Positions 1 through 8,920 of a stretch of DNA of 64,000 nt are shown piece after piece. The stretch covers positions 1 to 64,000 of the forward strand of contig JALUXB010000025.1 in assembly GCA_027019175.1 (NCBI GenBank), read 5' to 3'. Position 1 is the stretch's first letter. The number at the start of each line of letters is the position of its first letter. Position numbers and translations under genes: made by a program. Origin of the DNA: Sulfurovum sp. (GTDB taxonomy: Bacteria > Campylobacterota > Campylobacteria > Campylobacterales > Sulfurovaceae). The notes under the pieces were generated by a model. It searched no databases. It worked only from the letters and a program-made list of their open reading frames with translations, and was not told where the DNA came from.

Positions 1-1617
1 ATTATGCTCATTGGCCATTACATTGAAGCCAAAAGTGTTCTTGGTGCTGCAGATGCTCTGGAAGATCTTGTCAAGATGATGCCTAAAAAGGCGATGCGGA
101 TCAAACGTGATGGTGCCCTTGAAGCGGTCGATGTGTCGGAACTTCGTATCGATGATGCCATTCTGGTACGCCCCGGAGAGAGTATGCCTGCCGACGGTGT
201 AGTGGAAGAGGGGGAGAGCATGGTGGATGAAGCACTGCTGACCGGTGAATCGAAACCGGTCTACAAAGCACCCGGGAATGAAGTGTTTATGGGAAGTATC
301 AACCTTGACGGTGCACTGCGCATACATATTACAAAAGAGGGAAGCGACAGCTACCTTTCACAGGTGATCGCTCTGGTCAAAGAGGCACAGCAGAGCCGCT
401 CCAAAACACAGGACCTGGCCAACCGCGCGGCAGGTTGGCTCTTTTATGCCGCGGTTGCTACCGGAGCGGTTACCTTTGCTGTCTGGGCTGCCATCGCCTC
501 CCCTATGGATGCCGTATTGCGTGCTGTTACAGTGCTGATCATCGCCTGTCCTCATGCCCTTGGGCTTGCTGTACCGCTGGTTGTCGCCATTTCCACTTCT
601 CTGGGAGCCCAAAAAGGGATTCTGATCCGAAACCGTCAGGCGTTCGAAACCCTCAGAGAGATCGATGCGATCTGTTTTGACAAAACAGGTACCATCACAG
701 AGGGGCATCTTGCTGTCAGCAAATCGGTAGCACTGACAGATGAAAAGGAGATCCTGTCAATTGCCCGGTCTATTGAAGAGAATTCCGAACATATTATTGC
801 ACAGGCAGTCGTCAGTTATGCCAAAGAGAAAGGAGCGACGGTATATGATGTCGAATCGTTTACATCATTCCCCGGCATTGGCGCGGAAGCAACCATTGGC
901 GGACGATCGGTCATGGTCGGCGGACCACAGCTGCTGCGTAAAGAGGTACTGCAGATACCTTCTGAAATGAAAGCCTATGAGAAGAGCAGCGCTACAAAGG
1001 TATGGGTGGTTGTTGACCACAGGATTGTCGGGCTTTTTCTGCTTGATGATACGATACGCAAGACGTCGAAGCGTGCCATAGCGAGACTGAAGGCACTTGG
1101 CATCGAGACATGGATGCTTACCGGAGACAATGAAGCAGTTGCCGCATCGGTAGCACAGATAAGCGGTGTGGACCACTATCGTGCAGGTCTGCTGCCCGAT
1201 GAGAAGCTCAAAGCAATCAAAGCGATCAAGGAAGAGGGGAAAGTTGTAGCCATGGTTGGAGACGGTGTCAATGATGCGCCGGCCCTTCTGACAGCCGATA
1301 TCGGTATTGCCATCGGAGCGGGTACGGACATTGCGATTGAGAGTGCCGATATCATTCTGACACAGAGCGATCTGGAGAGTGTGGCAGATGCGGTGACACT
1401 TTCGAAGGCGACGTACCGAAAGATGAAAGAGAACCTCTGGTGGGCTGCGGGCTATAACATTGCGGCAATTCCTCTTGCCGCAGGGGTATTGGCTAAATGG
1501 GGGATCATCATCGACCCGGCTGTGGGTGCCGTGCTGATGTCAGCCAGTACGGTGATTGTCGCCTTGAATGCACAGCTGCTCAAGTCTGCCTTCAAACCGA
1601 TGCAAACAGGGCAGTAG
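1..1617 (+). CDS. CopB-type heavy-metal P1B ATPase, 5' end outside window
   Basis: This is the C-terminal part of a metal-pumping P-type ATPase of the inner membrane. The frame is open to the left edge, so the N-terminal metal-binding region and first membrane helices lie upstream. Counting from the first Met in the window, it has the actuator motif TGES (about residue 80), a CPH ion-site motif (182-184), the phosphorylation motif DKTGT (226-230), then MLTGDN and GDGVND in the nucleotide and hinge regions. CPH together with GYNIAAIP and MSASTV in the last two helices is the P1B-3 (CopB) signature, so copper or silver export is likely. The usual His-Pro pair of the N-domain reads SEHII, so the proline is absent. 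The stop lies 5 bp from the convergent neighbour, leaving no room for a terminator. Confidence 0.88.
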   Translation: MMLIGHYIEAKSVLGAADALEDLVKMMPKKAMRIKRDGALEAVDVSELRIDDAILVRPGESMPADGVVEEGESMVDEALLTGESKPVYKAPGNEVFMGSINLDGALRIHITKEGSDSYLSQVIALVKEAQQSRSKTQDLANRAAGWLFYAAVATGAVTFAVWAAIASPMDAVLRAVTVLIIACPHALGLAVPLVVAISTSLGAQKGILIRNRQAFETLREIDAICFDKTGTITEGHLAVSKSVALTDEKEILSIARSIEENSEHIIAQAVVSYAKEKGATVYDVESFTSFPGIGAEATIGGRSVMVGGPQLLRKEVLQIPSEMKAYEKSSATKVWVVVDHRIVGLFLLDDTIRKTSKRAIARLKALGIETWMLTGDNEAVAASVAQISGVDHYRAGLLPDEKLKAIKAIKEEGKVVAMVGDGVNDAPALLTADIGIAIGAGTDIAIESADIILTQSDLESVADAVTLSKATYRKMKENLWWAAGYNIAAIPLAAGVLAKWGIIIDPAVGAVLMSASTVIVALNAQLLKSAFKPMQTGQ

Positions 1618-1622
1618 TCAGA

Positions 1623-2099
1623 TTATTGAACGCCTACGCAGATGACGCGGTACTTTTTGTGCCTGTCATCGACAAAATATCTGCCCAGATCAAAATCGAA
1701 ATACCACGCCTCTTTGTTCCCGTCCTTGGTCGCAGACCAGTAGATGCCCTTTTGTATATTCTTGAATGCATGTCTGACCGTCACGCCGCGCCGCGACAGT
1801 TCAAGTAGCGAGCGCATCTCCTCTTTTGTAGGCAGGCGCCATTTGGTGTAGCCAAGATACTCAAGCTTCCCGCAGGTCTTGAGAGCATCGTTATAGCTCA
1901 TCGGCGCAAAGGGTTTGGCATCGTAGTAGATTTTGTGGTGCTTTTTGTCCAGTACGACCTCTTTTTTGTTGTCACGTACAAAATTTTTGTCCACACGGCT
2001 GTTGTCGTCACTGGTGTCATAGGCAAAGCTGAAATCGGGCCAGAAACCGCCGTGCAGCAGTGAAAGTATCAAAAGAAACGCAAAGAGATAACGATGCAT
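1623..2099 (-). CDS. Secreted Lcl/DUF1566-domain protein
   Basis: This is a 158-residue protein with a cleavable signal peptide (hydrophobic residues 4-26, likely cut after FSFA). The mature part has the DUF1566 (Lcl C-terminal) pattern: WRLPTKEEM followed by an IYWSAT segment and a C-terminal RVICVG strand. Members of this family occur as adhesin-like or surface domains, and no enzymatic role is established. The start is set by an AGGAG ribosome site 6 nt upstream, inside an inverted repeat described separately. It lies 52 bp downstream of the start-distal end of an outer-membrane protein gene on the same strand and may be co-transcribed with it. Confidence 0.7.
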   Translation of the reverse strand: MHRYLFAFLLILSLLHGGFWPDFSFAYDTSDDNSRVDKNFVRDNKKEVVLDKKHHKIYYDAKPFAPMSYNDALKTCGKLEYLGYTKWRLPTKEEMRSLLELSRRGVTVRHAFKNIQKGIYWSATKDGNKEAWYFDFDLGRYFVDDRHKKYRVICVGVQ

Positions 2100-2100
2100 T

Positions 2101-2129
2101 GTGCACTCCTTTTTTCAGGAGTATAGCAC
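2101..2129 (-). promoter_or_regulatory. Hairpin covering the ribosome site of the DUF1566 gene
   Basis: Read on the minus strand, GTGC-TAT-ACTCCT-GAAAAA-AGGAGT-GCAC folds into a 10-bp stem with a 3-nt bulge. The right arm contains the AGGAG ribosome site that lies 6 nt before the DUF1566 start codon. The left side also contains TGCTATACT, an extended -10 box, so transcription could begin inside the loop and remove the left arm. A read-through transcript from the upstream gene would keep the hairpin and mask the ribosome site. The structure is visible; its role is inferred. Confidence 0.4.
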
Positions 2130-2151
2130 AGATGAAGCGTTTGGTACAAGT

Positions 2152-3477
2152 TTAGAAGTGGTACTGCAGGTAGACGGTGTTGTAGTTGCTTCCACCTTTG
2201 AAGTGGCCGTATTCGGAAGCACTTTCGAAGACTGCGGAACGGTGGTGTATACCGTAGCCAAGCCAGAGTCTCTCAACACTCTCGCCGAAGATGTCCCCCA
2301 TATTCATATCGAAGGAGAAGTCGAGATACTGCAGCAGTTTGCTCGACTTTTCACCCGGATCCATATCGACATCTTCGATGTATGTGGTATTGGTAATGTA
2401 GGAGATTCCCGTTCCGACTCCAAGGCGGACTCTCCATGGAAGCGGAATGGTATAGTAGGCTTTCATTGCCGCAACAACTTCATAACTGTTCTTTTGTACC
2501 TCTGAAGTCTTGTGCCAGACTATACCGGGTGTGAAGTAGATGGAGATGGGCAGGTTGAAAAAGGTGTCTGAAACGGGGTGTCCGTAAAAGAGCGAGACCA
2601 TACGGTTTTCAAAATCGTCATGGATGACATCACCGACAAAAATTTCTCCCAGGTTGGAGACAGTGGCAAAGCCGTAGGCGAGCCTGATGTAGGGTCTGCT
2701 CTTCAGTGATGGTGCAAGCGGTCTGTCTTTGTTACTTTTAAACGCGAACCCAAGCCAGAATTCATCTTGTCTGCTCTCGCTGACATACGGGCTCTTTTTT
2801 GCTTCAGCGTTCAAAAATTTCGTCTGAGCTTTGCCATAAAGGTAGAAATTGCTTGCAAGGTGGTACCAGACATCAAGTCCCAAAGAGAGGTCAACCCCTG
2901 CGCCAAGAGAAGTTGTGGGCATTGTATCGATGGCACCAAGTCCGTAATAGTAAGTGTTGAAGCTGCTGTTCTTGTAGGTTGCCTGTGCATAGGGAATGAA
3001 GTCGAAATCTCCCCAGCCATAGGTGTACTGGTAGTAAAGATTGGCGTAGAAGTTGTTGTGCATGTCGGTCATCGTTTCAACCTGGGCGTAATGCCCTTTG
3101 TCAAAGCTGTAGCGTAGCTGTACACCCGGATCATAACCGTCGAGCTGATAGGCATTCTGCTGTGTTTCGGGGATATCTGCCATACGAAGTTTTGTAATGG
3201 CTGCAATGGAAAGAGCATTGGTCAAAGGAGCACGGTAGCCGATTTCGGTACCATCCACGTAGAAGTGCTCTCCTTGAAAGTAAAGCAGATGTATGAAATT
3301 GGAAGTATTTTCCCTATCTGTCTGCGCAAATGGCGCAGCGTAGGGAACATTGGTACTTCGTATCGCTGCACCGGCACCCCATGCAGTAGCGGGAGTTAGC
3401 CTCTCTACAGCAGTCTCTTTTGCCTGTAGCGAGGAGAGCGCAAAAAGGGCACAACCAAGAATCAGAGATTTTTTCAT
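2152..3477 (-). CDS. Outer-membrane beta-barrel protein, family not identified
   Basis: This 441-residue protein has a signal peptide (MKKSLILGCALFALSSLQA) and a mature part rich in alternating aromatic and polar strands, and it ends in a terminal Phe (YLQYHF), as expected for a protein inserted by BAM. The central part repeats a strand-turn pattern with many Tyr and Asn. A C-terminal segment, GYGIHHRSAVF, is reminiscent of acyloxyacyl-hydrolase-like (PagL-type) barrels, but I cannot confirm a catalytic site. The start has only a weak ribosome site (AAAGAAAA). A TATAAT-like box lies about 40 bp upstream on the same strand. The gene stands alone or in a two-gene unit with the DUF1566 gene. Confidence 0.65.
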   Translation of the reverse strand: MKKSLILGCALFALSSLQAKETAVERLTPATAWGAGAAIRSTNVPYAAPFAQTDRENTSNFIHLLYFQGEHFYVDGTEIGYRAPLTNALSIAAITKLRMADIPETQQNAYQLDGYDPGVQLRYSFDKGHYAQVETMTDMHNNFYANLYYQYTYGWGDFDFIPYAQATYKNSSFNTYYYGLGAIDTMPTTSLGAGVDLSLGLDVWYHLASNFYLYGKAQTKFLNAEAKKSPYVSESRQDEFWLGFAFKSNKDRPLAPSLKSRPYIRLAYGFATVSNLGEIFVGDVIHDDFENRMVSLFYGHPVSDTFFNLPISIYFTPGIVWHKTSEVQKNSYEVVAAMKAYYTIPLPWRVRLGVGTGISYITNTTYIEDVDMDPGEKSSKLLQYLDFSFDMNMGDIFGESVERLWLGYGIHHRSAVFESASEYGHFKGGSNYNTVYLQYHF

Positions 3478-3513
3478 AATGTATGGTTTTCTTTCAAATT
3501 TAATCGGAACGGT

Positions 3514-3519
3514 ATTATA
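3514..3519 (-). promoter_or_regulatory. -10 box for the outer-membrane protein gene
   Basis: Minus-strand TATAAT lies 36 bp before the start codon of the outer-membrane barrel gene, in an AT-rich stretch. No good -35 hexamer is present at 17 bp spacing. This agrees with Campylobacterota sigma-70 promoters, which rely on the -10 box and upstream AT-rich sequence. Confidence 0.4.
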
Positions 3520-3659
3520 GTTAATTCGTATTAATTTTTGCTATATTTTGTGTATTTTGATAGTGTGGTTTTTATGCTGCTTATTTCGGGAAATCATTGC
3601 CGAAAGATAAATAATGCCGATAAAAAAGTGTTGTCTGAAGCAGAGATTGCCGCAGACGG

Positions 3660-4031
3660 TTAAAGTAACTCAAAAAGTTCAAGGAAGTGTTTTGGAATAC
3701 GGCTTATTTTTCCATGATCCATGTAGACCAGCAGAATGGTCATAGCAAAGAGTTTTTCTTCTCCAAGCCACACTTCCTGTCTGAGTGTGGTGCTGCTGCG
3801 TTTGAGTTCGACAAGCCGGCTTTTCACCTCAAGCAGATCACCAAGCTTCGCACTTCCGAGAAAATCGGCGTTAATCTTGCGAACCACAAACCCGCTCTTC
3901 TCCCCGCCTGTGGGCAGCATGCCATTGTTAAAAAAGATTTCCGAGCGTGCACGTTCGCAAAAATTGATATAGCGCGTATGGTATACAATCCCGCCCGCAT
4001 CTGTATCCTCATAATATACTCTTATCTGCAT
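3660..4031 (-). CDS. ybgC: Acyl-CoA thioesterase of the YbgC family
   Basis: This 123-residue protein is a single hot-dog fold thioesterase of normal family length. Near the N-terminus it has the YbgC signature YYEDTDAGGIVYHTRY, with the catalytic Asp at residue 11. YbgC enzymes hydrolyse acyl-CoA or acyl-ACP; in proteobacteria they are often encoded with tol-pal genes, and the Helicobacter pylori enzyme is well studied. No tol genes are nearby, so the gene is isolated here. The family assignment is secure, but the substrate is not shown by sequence. Confidence 0.9.
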   Translation of the reverse strand: MQIRVYYEDTDAGGIVYHTRYINFCERARSEIFFNNGMLPTGGEKSGFVVRKINADFLGSAKLGDLLEVKSRLVELKRSSTTLRQEVWLGEEKLFAMTILLVYMDHGKISRIPKHFLELFELL

Positions 4032-4176
4032 AACTGTTCGCTTTTTGTGTGATTATAGTCAAGATAAACTTCAAAATATCGCTTATTCATTTTATTCGTG
4101 AAAAATTTTTGGCATCTTTATACAAAATTATCTATATTTAACCTTTTCTTATTTAAATTAATTATAAAATAAAGCT

Positions 4177-6069
4177 ATGAACTCACAGCGCTTTTATCTC
4201 TTTTTACAAAAACAAATTCTGTTGATGATCGGGCTTTCTATGATTCCGGGGCTTGCATATATTCTGCTTGGCTGGATGTACGGTGTAGCAGAGCCGGCTT
4301 TAATATGGTATGCGATGATGACAGCGGTTTCCCTTTTCGGATGGAAGCTTTACCATGATTTCAAGCCTGACCTAATGGATGAAGAGAGTCTGGAGATATG
4401 GTATAACAGACTTTCACTGTTTTACTATCTTATTTTTATACTTTGGACAGTGATATTCCTTTTCTATTGTACGGAAACCAAATACAATTTGCACTATATT
4501 GCTATCTTCACACAAATAGGTGCGTCGGTAGTCGCTTCGATACTACTGGTTTCTGACAAGCGGCTTTTTTTGCCGGTATTACTGTTTATGATGATTCCTC
4601 TGATTATCTATTTCTCACTGATTGGGGAGTTGTACGGGTATGTATTGTCTGTCTTTTCTACCATTTTTCTGGGGATTTTACTTTATTCGTCAGAAAACAG
4701 TTACCGTCTTATTCAGAAGAATTACCATCAGGCACAGCATGATGCACTGACAGGGCTTTACAATCGACGTTTTTTTGTTGAATATATGGAGCGCCTTATT
4801 GCACGTCTTCAGGTTTCAAACAAGTTTGTTTACATTCTGTTGATCGACCTCGATCATTTTAAAACTATCAATGATACATTGGGACACGATATTGGTGACA
4901 AGGTACTTCAGGAAGTTGCCGAGCGTATCAGACGTTATTGCGGTCATAGATATACGATTGCAAGGCTTGGCGGTGATGAATTTGTTATTGTAAGTCAGGA
5001 GTATGAGAGTACAGAGGACTGTCAGTCTCTGGCTTTCAATTTTTCCGAAACGCTGCTGCAACTGATCAAGGCGCCATATCTCATTGATGATCATCATCTC
5101 TATCTGAGTGCCAGTATCGGTATCAATGGTGTGGGAAAACGGGCTATGGATGCACAGCATTTTATTAAAGAAGCCGATATAGCGATGTATGAAGCCAAAG
5201 CGCAGGGGCGTGACGGTATTATTCTCTTTAATGATGAACTTTCAAAAAGGGTGGAGCACCATCTTGAGATTGAGCGCAGACTCTATTTTGCATTGGAGCA
5301 TAATGAGATCGAATTGCGGTACCAGCCGCAGGTAAATAAACATCAGGAAGTTGTGGGATGTGAAGTTTTGGTACGGTGGAACAATCCTGAGTACGGTTTT
5401 GTGTCTCCTTCCGAGTTTATCCATATTGCAGAAAAGACAGGACTGATTATTGAACTTGGAAATTATATCCTTGAAGAAGCATTCAAAACCCTTAGGGAAT
5501 GGAATGCCCGAGGTATCAAACTCAAGCAGTTTTCCATTAACATCTCTGTACGTCAATTCTTCCATACCTCTTTTGGCAAAGAGATTGAAACCCTTATCAA
5601 GACCTTTTTGACACAGGAGATGATTTCACAGATTGTTTTTGAAGTAACAGAAACGATCCTTATTGAGGATATTGAACGGATCATTCAGACTATGAAGCGT
5701 CTTAAAACAATGGGAATTAGATTTTCTATGGATGATTTTGGTACAGGGTACTCTTCACTCAGTTCTCTACGTGAAATGCCAATCGATGAACTTAAAATTG
5801 ACCGCTCTTTTGTCAGCCGTCTTGGCAGACATTCGGCAGATGAGCAGATGGTTAAAACCATTTTAACGATGGCAAATATCTTTGGACTTTCCACCGTTTC
5901 CGAAGGTGTGGAAACGGAAGAACAGTTTTTGTTTCTGTTGAATAATGGTTCTGATATGTTTCAGGGATACTATTTTGCCCGACCGTTGGACAAGGAACAG
6001 TTCGAGACATTTTATATGGAGCACAACGGGAAAGCAAAGCACTTCAAAAGTCTTGCTTATGAAATTTAG
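4177..6069 (+). CDS. Membrane GGDEF-EAL cyclic-di-GMP protein
   Basis: This 630-residue protein has six predicted membrane helices in residues 13-175, then a GGDEF domain (ARLGGDEF around 262-269) and an EAL domain. The GGDEF active motif is intact, but the inhibitory RxxD site before it is missing (GHRY is found there). The EAL domain reads EVL and keeps the usual catalytic residues: NISVRQF, FEVTET, DDFGTGYSS, the LKIDRSF lysine, EGVE and QGY. Both synthesis and breakdown of c-di-GMP are therefore possible. There is no extracytoplasmic domain, so any signal is sensed in the membrane. No ribosome site precedes the ATG, and a TAAAAT -10 box lies 6 nt upstream, suggesting a leaderless mRNA. 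Confidence 0.9.
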   Translation: MNSQRFYLFLQKQILLMIGLSMIPGLAYILLGWMYGVAEPALIWYAMMTAVSLFGWKLYHDFKPDLMDEESLEIWYNRLSLFYYLIFILWTVIFLFYCTETKYNLHYIAIFTQIGASVVASILLVSDKRLFLPVLLFMMIPLIIYFSLIGELYGYVLSVFSTIFLGILLYSSENSYRLIQKNYHQAQHDALTGLYNRRFFVEYMERLIARLQVSNKFVYILLIDLDHFKTINDTLGHDIGDKVLQEVAERIRRYCGHRYTIARLGGDEFVIVSQEYESTEDCQSLAFNFSETLLQLIKAPYLIDDHHLYLSASIGINGVGKRAMDAQHFIKEADIAMYEAKAQGRDGIILFNDELSKRVEHHLEIERRLYFALEHNEIELRYQPQVNKHQEVVGCEVLVRWNNPEYGFVSPSEFIHIAEKTGLIIELGNYILEEAFKTLREWNARGIKLKQFSINISVRQFFHTSFGKEIETLIKTFLTQEMISQIVFEVTETILIEDIERIIQTMKRLKTMGIRFSMDDFGTGYSSLSSLREMPIDELKIDRSFVSRLGRHSADEQMVKTILTMANIFGLSTVSEGVETEEQFLFLLNNGSDMFQGYYFARPLDKEQFETFYMEHNGKAKHFKSLAYEI

Positions 6070-6075
6070 AAGCCG

Positions 6076-7047
6076 CTATTTCAGCGATTGCGCAATTTTG
6101 TAAATGGCCATGCCGTAGTTGCTGCTGGCGTTATAGGCCGTCAGCACACGGAAATTGGGCGCACCCAGCCAGAGTTCGTCGTGTGTACGGTTGTGCAGCC
6201 TGATGAGTGAGGCAGTGTTGTAAGGGTAGACGCTTTTTGGCTTGATGCCATACTTGGCAAGTATTGTCACAGGGTAGCGGGTTTTGTAGCCGGTTCTGAG
6301 CCCTTTGAGGCGTTTGTGCGGATAGCTTGCTTCAACGGCAACAGTTTTACCCCGTTTCCACCCTTTCTGGTGCATGAATTTGGCAATGGAGCCGATGCAG
6401 TCTTCGATGTCCCAGATGCTTGCCCCGTCCCCGTCGAAATCGAAACTGAATTTTCTGGCAACCGAAGGGACCTGCTGCACACAGCCCATTGCTCCGGCGA
6501 AGGAGCCTTCCAGTTCGGTGATGTCATAGTGGCGTTCTCTGGCAAAAAGAAAAAGGGCTTCAAACTGTTGCGAAAAGAAGCGCTGCATGCGGTTTTTGTG
6601 AAAAGCAAGGGTGGCAAGGGCATCGAGGATGTTGTAGTCACCGGTGTAGTTGCCAAAGTGGCTCTCCACACCGATGAAGCCTACGATGTACTCAGGGTCT
6701 ACATTGTAGCGGCTTGCCGCCTTTTGTAGAGTTTTGGCGTGTTTGTGTGCAAAGGCTCTGGCTTCTTTGTAGGTTGCCTCGTTAACCACATGAAGCTTGA
6801 AACGCTCCCAGCTTCCCACTGTGGAGTTCTTTTTGAACTTTCCGGTGTAGCGTGCAAGGGTGTCGCGGTCAAGCTTGGCCTCATCAAGTACGGCAGTGAC
6901 GTAGCTTCTGGAGAAGTGGTGTTTTGTCACCATCTTGTCTATGAAACGCTGTACGTTCTTTTTAGCAAGGTAGTCGTAGGGAATGGGCGGTCTGTCGTCG
7001 TTGGCAAGCAGCATTAGCGGAAGCAGCAGTATCAGTAAAAAACGCAT
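6076..7047 (-). CDS. mltB: Membrane-bound lytic murein transglycosylase B-like (GH103)
   Basis: This enzyme cleaves peptidoglycan glycan strands, forming 1,6-anhydro ends, in the periplasm. The 323-residue protein has a signal peptide (MRFLLILLLPLMLLA) with no lipobox cysteine, so it is probably soluble or loosely attached. The catalytic Glu lies in FIGVESHFGNYTGDYN, the Slt35/MltB signature; CVQQVPS and FDGDGASIWD follow as in the family. The start used here has a GAAAGGA ribosome site 5 nt upstream; an ATG six codons earlier lacks one. The start lies 1 bp after the stop of the CitE-like gene, so the two are probably translated from one message. Confidence 0.9.
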   Translation of the reverse strand: MRFLLILLLPLMLLANDDRPPIPYDYLAKKNVQRFIDKMVTKHHFSRSYVTAVLDEAKLDRDTLARYTGKFKKNSTVGSWERFKLHVVNEATYKEARAFAHKHAKTLQKAASRYNVDPEYIVGFIGVESHFGNYTGDYNILDALATLAFHKNRMQRFFSQQFEALFLFARERHYDITELEGSFAGAMGCVQQVPSVARKFSFDFDGDGASIWDIEDCIGSIAKFMHQKGWKRGKTVAVEASYPHKRLKGLRTGYKTRYPVTILAKYGIKPKSVYPYNTASLIRLHNRTHDELWLGAPNFRVLTAYNASSNYGMAIYKIAQSLK

Positions 7048-7048
7048 C

Positions 7049-7951
7049 TTATTCCTTTCTCTCAAGTGTCAGGAGGGCGTCACGGTAGATGGGTTCGTCG
7101 ATGAAGATGCCGTAGCGTTCATCCATAAAACCATTGTTGCCATGTGATGCCTCTGCTTCAAACCGTGCTTTGATGTGTTCTGCACGGGCAAGAGCTTCGC
7201 TGCTTATACCAAATATTTCGTTGGCAATAGCCACCTGTTTTGGGCCCATGCAGGCTTTGCTCTCAAAGCCCATCGTTTTTTCTCTTTCGCACCATCTTCT
7301 GAAGGTTTCAGTGTCGTTGTACTCCTGGAACATGAATGAGATGGGATGGATACCGGCCGTTTTTGCATCGACAAGGAACTTGGAGAGGATGTAATCGATG
7401 GTGGGGTTGCCTATTTGTACTATAGACTGCGGCAGTCCCAAGGAGGCAAGCAGGTCGAGTATACCGAGATTCGCAACCGTGAGGCGCTCATCTATGCGTA
7501 GTGTTGCCAGTGAAGCGAATGCCTCTTTGGTCTCGAGTGAAATATGCAGCTCTTTATCGGGGGCAAGCAGTGTCAGTGCGCGTGCTATTTCAGTCTGGTT
7601 CCTTACTTTTGCGACACGCACGGCATCGAACCCGAACTCATTGAGAAATACTATCTCCTCTTCACCGCCTGCATCCAGCGGATTGACACGTACGATGATG
7701 CAGCTTTTGCTTGCTTCAAGATGGGAGAGGAAAAGTGCAATATTATGCAGTGCCTCCTTTTTGCGCCCGGGGGCAATAGCATCTTCGAGATTGAGGGTGA
7801 TCATGTCTGCTTCACTCTTGTCTATGCTGTTGAGATGTTTAAGGTTGAGCGGATTGAGCATCATATTGGAGCGGCGGCGTTGGTGTGGGCAGGGTGCCTT
7901 TTTGTCATTGCCGAATGTGGTTGGCAGCTGGTCGAGGTTTTCAAAAATCAT
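7049..7951 (-). CDS. HpcH/HpaI aldolase / citrate lyase beta-like protein
   Basis: This 300-residue TIM-barrel enzyme belongs to the CitE-like family, which cleaves or condenses acyl-CoA or 2-keto acids using a divalent metal. Family features are TLNLEDAIAPGRK (acidic metal ligand), IIVRVNPLD, the SLETKEA acidic residue and FESKACMGPKQV near the C-terminus. The citrate lyase alpha and gamma genes are absent, so a stand-alone role such as malyl- or citramalyl-CoA cleavage is likely, but the substrate cannot be read from sequence. It is followed within 1 bp by mltB. There is no ribosome site; a TATGAT box lies 6 nt before the ATG, so the message may be leaderless. Confidence 0.8.
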   Translation of the reverse strand: MIFENLDQLPTTFGNDKKAPCPHQRRRSNMMLNPLNLKHLNSIDKSEADMITLNLEDAIAPGRKKEALHNIALFLSHLEASKSCIIVRVNPLDAGGEEEIVFLNEFGFDAVRVAKVRNQTEIARALTLLAPDKELHISLETKEAFASLATLRIDERLTVANLGILDLLASLGLPQSIVQIGNPTIDYILSKFLVDAKTAGIHPISFMFQEYNDTETFRRWCEREKTMGFESKACMGPKQVAIANEIFGISSEALARAEHIKARFEAEASHGNNGFMDERYGIFIDEPIYRDALLTLERKE

Positions 7952-7985
7952 ACCGATATCATAGCGAAAAAAACGGTAATTTGAG

Positions 7986-7991
7986 TATAAT
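7986..7991 (+). promoter_or_regulatory. -10 box for the RNase T2-helicase unit
   Basis: TATAAT lies 26 bp before the RNase T2 start codon, which has its own AGGAAAA ribosome site. The promoter shares a 66-bp divergent intergenic region with the CitE-like gene. No clear -35 hexamer is seen. Confidence 0.5.
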
Positions 7992-8017
7992 ACTCCACCA
8001 AAGATTCAGGAAAATAA

Positions 8018-8920
8018 ATGAAGCGACTTATACTGCTGCTACTGCTGTTAGGCTCCATGCTGTCTGCCCGATCGATGATGACAGCCACTCAGACGTGCGG
8101 ACTTTTTAATAACCTCAAACACACAAAAAACAACAATCACCTTGTATTGAAACCAGGCAGCAGATATGAAGTGCTGCGTCACCATAAGGGGCAGTATCTG
8201 CTTAAGTTTTCCGATGAAAATCCTGCACAGCGCTGGGTTGATGAAGATTGCCTTTCGTCGGATAGAAGATTAAATACTGTAAAGAAGAGAGCGATTTCAC
8301 AAAAAAATCTGCTGGCACTCAGCTGGCATAACGCTTTTTGTGAAACACACCGTTACAAAAAAGAGTGCAAGAACCCGAGAAACAGCGGCAACTTTACCCT
8401 GCACGGCCTCTGGCCGCAGCCGAGGGGAAAGGTTTACTGCGGTGTTCCCAAGCGCTACGTTATCGCCGACAGGGAGGGGAGATGGCAACAGCTTCCTGAA
8501 CCAAAACTTTCTTCTGAAACACGTGCCAGACTGCTGGAGGTAATGCCGGGAGCGGTTTCCAATCTTCACCGCCATGAGTGGATCAAGCATGGAACCTGTT
8601 ATGGTGCGGATGCGGAAACCTATTTTACGCATGCCGTCAATCTTGTACATGAGGTACGGAAGAGTACGGTTGCAACACTTTTTCAGAAAAATGCCGGAAA
8701 ACGTTTGCGTATTGAACAGGTACGCAAAGCTTTTGAACAAAGTTTTGGACAAGGAAGCGGAAGCCGTATCGAGTTACGCTGTAAAAGAGGGCTGATTACT
8801 GAAGTGTGGCTGCATCTTGGCAGAAGTGACGGTATGCTGGCACGTGCACTTACCGAAGGCAGCAGGGTCAACAGCCGCTGCCGCTACGGCATTGTAGACA
8901 GGGTAGGGTATGGCAGATAA
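8018..8920 (+). CDS. Secreted RNase T2 family ribonuclease with N-terminal SH3-like region
   Basis: RNase T2 enzymes cleave single-stranded RNA through a 2',3'-cyclic phosphate in the periplasm or outside the cell. The 300-residue protein has a signal peptide (MKRLILLLLLLGSMLSA). Both catalytic segments are present: CAS1 as LHGLWPQ (around residue 128) and CAS2 as HEWIKHGTC (around 187), with the two catalytic histidines and the Glu-Lys pair. Cysteines near both segments fit the family disulfides. Residues 25-80 (TCGLFNN to WVDEDCL) look like a small SH3-type domain placed before the nuclease, which most bacterial relatives lack. The end overlaps the next gene by 11 bp, so the pair is co-transcribed. 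Confidence 0.88.
   Translation: MKRLILLLLLLGSMLSARSMMTATQTCGLFNNLKHTKNNNHLVLKPGSRYEVLRHHKGQYLLKFSDENPAQRWVDEDCLSSDRRLNTVKKRAISQKNLLALSWHNAFCETHRYKKECKNPRNSGNFTLHGLWPQPRGKVYCGVPKRYVIADREGRWQQLPEPKLSSETRARLLEVMPGAVSNLHRHEWIKHGTCYGADAETYFTHAVNLVHEVRKSTVATLFQKNAGKRLRIEQVRKAFEQSFGQGSGSRIELRCKRGLITEVWLHLGRSDGMLARALTEGSRVNSRCRYGIVDRVGYGR

Noticed and set aside
3573-3662. Plus-strand 29-codon frame between the barrel gene and ybgC
   Set aside because: It has no ribosome site, runs into the 3' end of ybgC, and nothing suggests that it is translated.
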